Part shown: positions 59,334 through 64,000 of the stretch, one piece after another
Layout of the letters: every line of letters begins with the position of its first letter
How positions within the stretch are numbered: the stretch's first letter is position 1
Assembly: GCF_021869535.1 (NCBI RefSeq)
Contig: NW_026262659.1
Span: forward strand, 8,680,001 to 8,744,000
DNA length: 64,000 bases
Direction: 5' to 3'
Source of the DNA: Mytilus californianus
Taxonomy: Eukaryota; Mollusca; Bivalvia; Mytilida; Mytilidae
Position numbers and translations under genes: made by a program
Notes under the pieces: model-generated
What the model was told of the DNA's origin: nothing
Databases searched by the model: none
Seen by the model: the letters and a program-made list of their open reading frames with translations, nothing else

Positions 59334-60234
59334 AAGGAAGACTTTTTTGTTGAATAAACTAAATGTGACTTTTTCCTTTGTTATACTGGTTATTTCTAGC
59401 ATTCCTGTCAACTTTTATCATAATCAGTTCAATAGTTTGAGAAAAAATCTAGTATAATGTAAAATGACATCTACAGAGATTCGAGCAAAATTTCTTCGAA
59501 AGATCCAAACCAAGCCGCATCATGATAGAATATAGCGTGGACCAATAAATGATCAAATATTTATCTCATCTGCCTACAAACCGTTGAATATGATACAAAA
59601 GATGACTTTAGGATGATAAATACTACTAATGGACCTCTTTGTCTTCCTTATAAGGTCTGTTTTGGTCCATTTATACATCTCATTTCCTCAAAGGTTCAAC
59701 TCTTTAGGCCAATAAATAAAACTTTTGGGGTAACTTTTACTCATTTATGATATACATGTTATAATAAATGAGTAATTAAAGTATTCAAGCTGAATGAACT
59801 ATCAATATAAAAGTTTACAGTCTCCAAGGAGGTTTCAATAAGTCCTTACGTAAAACTTAAATTTACGCCGCGTTCCAGAGAGGGGCATAACAAGCTTCTA
59901 TTCTAGTGAATAATTTGTTGTTACTGCTTTAGAAATAATTTAATTTACTTATAACTATATATTTATTAAAGTATAACTTAGGAAAATTTTTCTATTATAG
60001 CAGAATATAAGAAATAAGGAGAAAAAGCTCCCCAAAACACTAAGTATGGCTTGTTATGTCAACTTATATTCATGGTAGAGTCTTATTTCAAAGAAATTAT
60101 CTCATAAAATGTGTTTTGGAGACTCAATCCACTCAGAATATTTCATTTTTTGTAATAATTCACTTAAATAGCAAGAAATTTTAACACATGAGAGTACTCA
60201 CAAGGTCAAAGGTGCATGTACAGCTTCTCATATT
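59334..60234. other. Non-coding between the two MITEs
   Basis: No gene. It could include U3 sequence of the downstream LTR element, but the LTR start was not found. Confidence 0.3.
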
Positions 60235-60699
60235 AGGTGTAATACAACCATTGATTTTCCCCTATTAATCTTTGTTAAATTTGCACTTTTCAAAACATTG
60301 TGCAGAATTTATCTTTGTTTCAAATAAAGAAATACTTGGCATGAGTAACGTGTTACCCTGTCCAGTACTATAGATAAAATTTCACATAACATTTCATTGC
60401 ATATAAGAAAATAACCATCACTGGAAGTTCACCAATCAAATTTTCTCCTTTTATTAACCTGTGTACAAGCTTTAATAACCATGTAATCTCCAGTTTCCAA
60501 AATATTCTATAGAAACGCCAAATACAAAAATAATGGTGCTTTTAGATACCAAAGATATATGTTTATGACCCAGAAATGTTTTACTGTAATGAAATGTAGG
60601 ATTAATTACCTACAACTGTCAAATTCAAGGGAATATTTTTTTTACCTATGTTCATATGCAACCGGATGTGACGTACTATGATTTGGTGGTATTACACCT
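60235..60699 (+). mobile_element. 465-bp MITE, copy 2
   Basis: Exactly the same length and orientation as copy 1, with a few substitutions. The left end has one mismatch (aggtgtaatacaacca). It ends 10 bases before a TATA box. Confidence 0.85.
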
Positions 60700-61045
60700 T
60701 TCCAAGCATATATAAATGCAGACTCTTAAGTTAGACACAAACATAGATTTAGACATAGACATCGATAGACATCAACATTCTTAACAGTTGGATTGACACT
60801 TTTCATTTACAAACTACATCATGCTAGATTGTGACCCATTGGATGTTATATTTTCCGCGGATTCCGAGAAGATTTCCGGATAAAGAAAAGATAAAAGATT
60901 GGACTCATATTTTGACAGTTAAGTTGACATTACTATTTGTGTAATACTTCTTGTAAACTTGTGTATAATAAATCTTGTTAAATTTTATTATTGATTTTTG
61001 TCTTTTGTTGGCTACAATTAAAAGTCGATTTTTCTGGTCGTAACA
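60700..61045 (+). promoter_or_regulatory. LTR promoter region and 3' end of 5' LTR, Gmr1-like element
   Basis: TATATAAA is at 60709-60716 and AATAAA at 60967-60972. The probable LTR end (taaca) is at 61041-61045, followed by a possible primer-binding stretch, ttgggagttcgtgtccg (from about 61050). The LTR start is unknown; the MITE may sit in U3. Confidence 0.5.
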
Positions 61046-61135
61046 GAAATTGGGAGTTCGTGTCCGGGAAAACGTTAATATCTTATTAAAATTTTTTAGT
61101 ATTTTTATTAGAAGTAGCAAACAAAATTCTACAAA

Positions 61136-62801
61136 ATGGCATTTGATGCCGGTAAATTTTTGAAAACGCCAGAGCACGAGGGGTTTGATAATTTAAAGAA
61201 AGAGGAATAAGAGTTGCTTGTTAAACATCTGTAATTAGATTTTAGAGTATCTATGTATGTACGTAGATCCCTCCATTTACGGAGCACCCCTCGAGAGCTG
61301 CGAGGGTACAATGGAATCCGTGTACACTCCGTATCGGGATTAATGGAGATGTGTCACTAACGTATTTACAATGTTCAATATTTACAAGGACAATCCCCAC
61401 CCCAACACCAGGGAGTGTTACGACACCGGGCGGATCTGTTATTATGGTGGAGGAAGCCGAAGTACTCAGAGAGAACCACCGGGCTGCTCGGCAGGAACAG
61501 ATAAACCGAAGAGATATCAGCAGATTGATCTCCAGGTCAAAGTCGGGAGCAACTTTGACCAACCGAGGCCCCCATAGTACCCATTCTAGTTTAAACTCCA
61601 GTCTGATGTACTGATATTTTTAGCGCCCCGAGTGAGAATCGAACTCGGGACCTTCAGCACCGTAATCATCGGTCTTAACCACTATACCACGAACTCACAT
61701 ATGAGAAAAAATTTGATAATAGACAAATTAGTTGACGCACATTTTAGGTGAAGAGGCTCTTGAACTTAAGGTCGAAAATGTTGACGCTTTCAAATCAAAA
61801 CAGCTTGAATTAGAACATGAACTTAAATTAAAACAATTGCAAAAGGAAAAAGAAGAGAGACAGGCAGAACTTGAAATGAAGGAAAGGTTAGAGATGGAGA
61901 AAATAAATGAAAAAGAAGATGAATTTAAATAAAACATGATGAATTTAAATTAAAACAAGATGAATTTAAATTAAAACAGGCAGAACTTGAAATGAGGGAA
62001 AGGTTAGAGATGGAGAAAATGAAAATTGAAATGGTCAAATAAGAAAGCAACACTAAATCAGAACATTTTGATGCAGCAAAAAATATACGTTTGGTTCCCA
62101 GATTTTGTGAAAAAACATTCGATAAATATTTTCCACAGTTTGAGAAAATTGCTCATAATTTGAAATGGCCGAAGCCTTATTGGACTACGATGCTGCAAAG
62201 TGTTTTTGAGGGCAAGGCCAATGAAATTTACTCAACACTTTCATCAGAAAAAAGTTCTGATCATGACACGGTAAAACAGGAAGTTTTGAAAGCTTATGAG
62301 CTAGTACCAGAAGCATATAGACAGAAATTTAGATCTTATAAAAAGTTTGATTCACAAACCTATGTTGAATTTGCTAGGGAAAAAGAAGATCTATTTGATA
62401 AATGGCTTACGTCAAAGAAAACAGATAACAGTTTTGATAACCTAAGACAATTGATGTTATTAGAAGAGTTCAAACAATGTGTTCATTTAGACTTAAAAAC
62501 ACATTTAGACGAAAAAACTGTTGAGACATTACATGATGCAGCTGTTATTTCAGATAATTATACCCTTTTACATAAAAGAAGTTTCAAGGGTCAAAATTTT
62601 AATACTTCGAGTGGGAATTACAAAAATCAAAGCACTGAGCGTACTGATAGTAAGCCTGTTGCACAGAATAAGAGTCAGTCTAGTTATAATATGTCTAATC
62701 TAAAATTTGATACTTTCGAGAAGAAGTCATTGACTTGTGCTTATTGTAAGAAGAATTGTCACCTGATGGCTGATTGTTTTAGACTCCAGAAGAAGAATTA
62801 A
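61136..62801 (+). pseudogene. Gag of Gmr1-like Ty3/gypsy element with SCAN-like capsid (interrupted)
   Basis: The ATG at 61136 starts MAFDAGKFLKTPEHEGFDNL. Stops follow at about 61208 and 61231, then the SINE at 61253-61703. The frame resumes as KNLIIDKLVDAHILGEEALE, a charged coiled-coil-like stretch with EELK-type repeats (61770-62040), and a long intact part from about 62080. That part contains KWPKPYWTTMLQSVFEGKA and AYELVPEAYRQKFRSYKK, the SCAN-like capsid region, and ends with a CCHC zinc knuckle CAYCKKNCHLMADC (62736-62777). Gag packages element RNA. A stop at 62799-62801 separates it from the protease in the same frame. Confidence 0.7.
61253..61703 (-). mobile_element. tRNA-derived SINE inserted in gag
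   Basis: On the minus strand it has a tRNA-like head (gtggtatagtggttaag, gagttcgattctc, 61625-61700) and a core with gagtacttcggcttcctcc. The gag sequence reads through without it; tatg at both junctions (61250 and 61700) is a possible short target duplication. The left junction is not exact. Confidence 0.7.
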
Positions 62802-62855
62802 AGAGATAATAAGCCCAAGACCAGTGCTTTTACGACACCCCGTGTTACCAATACG

Positions 62856-63218
62856 TTGGAATGTCCTGCGAGTCAGGCTTTTAAGTCCAGTTTTTGTGAT
62901 TACATTGAGGATTATATACCCTTTATGTCTGATGGGTTTGTTTCTTTTTTTAATAATACTACTCCTCAGCCTATTAAGATTTTACGGGACACTGAAGCTT
63001 CTCAGACTTTATTGTTAGAAGGTGTGTTGCCTTTGTCCGAGGAAACTTCTGTTGGTGCCTCCGTTTTGTTACAAGGTGTGGAGTTAGTTTGTAAAGATGT
63101 TCCTCTCCATCGTATTTATCTGAAGTCAGATTTGATAACTGGACCAGTTGTTGTGGATGTTTGTCCTAATCTACCTGTAAATGGTGTTTCATTATTGCTA
63201 GGAAATGATCTAGCTTAG
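62856..63218 (+). pseudogene. Retroviral-type aspartic protease, Gmr1-like
   Basis: Same frame as gag. The active-site region reads KILRDTEASQTLLL, where the family has Asp-Thr/Ser-Gly; the Gly is Glu here, which should inactivate it. The later hydrophobic segment VSLLLGNDLA matches the usual LLG-D end of gypsy proteases. The frame stops at 63216-63218 and the pol reading continues shifted by one base from about 63220. Confidence 0.6.
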
Positions 63219-63219
63219 G

Positions 63220-64000
63220 AACAAAGTGGTTGCTGAACCAATTGTTACCAGTGAACCGGTGGTGGATGTTAAATCACCTGAAGATGATGCTGAACTGTAT
63301 CCAGCTTGTGTTGTTACTAGAGCGATGGCTAGAAAACAACAAAATGAGGATTTGCAAGAAGACCAGTTTGAATAAATGGACCTTTCTGACTCTTTCCTAG
63401 CCGACATTGAAGGTCCTGGTAGCTCAGAAAAGCCCCTAATAAGACCACCTAGTGTTAACAAGAATGTAATTATGCCATGGTCAGACGTAAACAGCCATTC
63501 ATTAGACCGAAGGAAATTTGTCGAAGAACAAAATAAAGACCCTGAGGTTTTTCAGCTACGCAAGAGGGCTCAACCACAGGAGGAAGCAGACAAAGTGGCA
63601 GAATGCTATTACCATCAAGACGGCATTTTAATGAGGAAGTGGAGGCCCCCTGATGCTACCCCAGAGGAGGAATGTAGAGTGGTATACCAAGTGGTGAGTT
63701 ATAGGCAAGAAATTATTGGTCTTGCCCCATGACACCTCCTTGACTGGACACTTAGGTATAAGGAAGACTTGCCTTAAGATCTTGCAGCATTTTTACTGGC
63801 CAAGACTTAGAAATGATGTCGAAGAATATTGCAAATCATGCCATATATGACAGGTTGTTGGTAAGTCTAACCAGAAAATACCACCAGCACCACTTCTGCC
63901 TATTCCAGCCTTTGAAGAACCTTTCAGCAGAGTACTAATTGACTGCGTTGGACCTTTACCAAAAACCAAGACTGGAATTGCGTATTTATTGACGATCATG
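63220..64000 (+). pseudogene. Linker and integrase N-terminal part, Gmr1-like (3' end outside window)
   Basis: After a linker (VVTRAMARKQQNEDLQE, stop at 63373-63375) comes the region LRKRAQPQEEADKV, GILMRKWRP, then, one frame shift on near 63727, HDTSLTGHLGIRKTCLKIL and FYWP (HHCC zinc domain). The last zinc Cys codon is a TGA at 63848-63850. The catalytic core starts with RVLIDCVGPLPKTKTG (first Asp at about 63940). No RT or RNase H lies between protease and integrase, so the order is PR-IN, with RT expected beyond the window as in Gmr1 elements. Confidence 0.7.

Noticed and set aside
61625..61700. A genuine tRNA gene on the minus strand
   Set aside because: A and B boxes are good, but acceptor and T stems do not pair, and the sequence continues into a SINE core.
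1..64000. CRISPR arrays, operons, bacterial promoters
   Set aside because: Spliced gene structure, SINEs, LINEs and satellite DNA show an animal nuclear genome; tandem repeats lack spacer structure.

Overview
The window is eukaryotic, AT-rich and full of repeats. It looks like a lophotrochozoan animal, most likely a marine bivalve and probably a mussel. The reasons are a DZIP3-like HEPN / STAND NTPase / ankyrin gene of a type expanded in bivalves, many Penelope-like elements (PLEs), DIRS/Ngaro-type and Gmr1-like retrotransposons, tRNA-derived SINEs, MITEs and a satellite array. This assignment comes from recalled families, not from a search.

Layout. 1-3170: 3' part of an L1/Tx1-like LINE, then a retroposed-looking sequence with a poly(A) signal and 36 A. 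3171-10647: satellite array of about 16.5 monomers (447-448 and 539-541 bp types) with two higher-order periods. 11042-15125: broken Ngaro/DIRS-like element (gag, RT-RNase H, tyrosine recombinase, SGNH hydrolase) split by another repeat. 15.3-20.0 kb: PLE remnant, pentanucleotide microsatellite, inverted repeats. 20781-48741: one probable plus-strand host gene spread over 28 kb, with HEPN exons at 20781-20985 and 28483-28742 and a large STAND NTPase-ankyrin exon at 43977-48741. Its introns hold tandem repeats, a dead LINE, MITEs, tRNA-like pairs, hairpins, fold-back elements and PLE pieces. 49.5-58.9 kb: SINE and PLE fragments, a decayed hammerhead ribozyme, a perfect 64-bp palindrome and an inverted pair of PLE ends, inside a block also present at 40.4-42.9 kb. 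58.9-60.7 kb: two 465-bp MITEs. 60.7-64.0 kb: 5' part of a Gmr1-like Ty3/gypsy element (LTR, gag with SCAN-like capsid, protease, integrase), split by a SINE and cut by the window edge.

The one candidate host gene is the HEPN-STAND-ankyrin gene. By architecture it resembles NLR-type intracellular sensors: a HEPN effector/adaptor, a P-loop switch and about 28-30 ankyrin repeats. Unusually, it ends in a CaaX-like tetrapeptide after a short basic stretch. It carries an apparent frameshift between NTPase and ankyrin parts, and the linker between the HEPN and NTPase exons is not accounted for, so it may be a pseudogene or contain an assembly indel. All other coding sequence belongs to transposable elements in various stages of decay.
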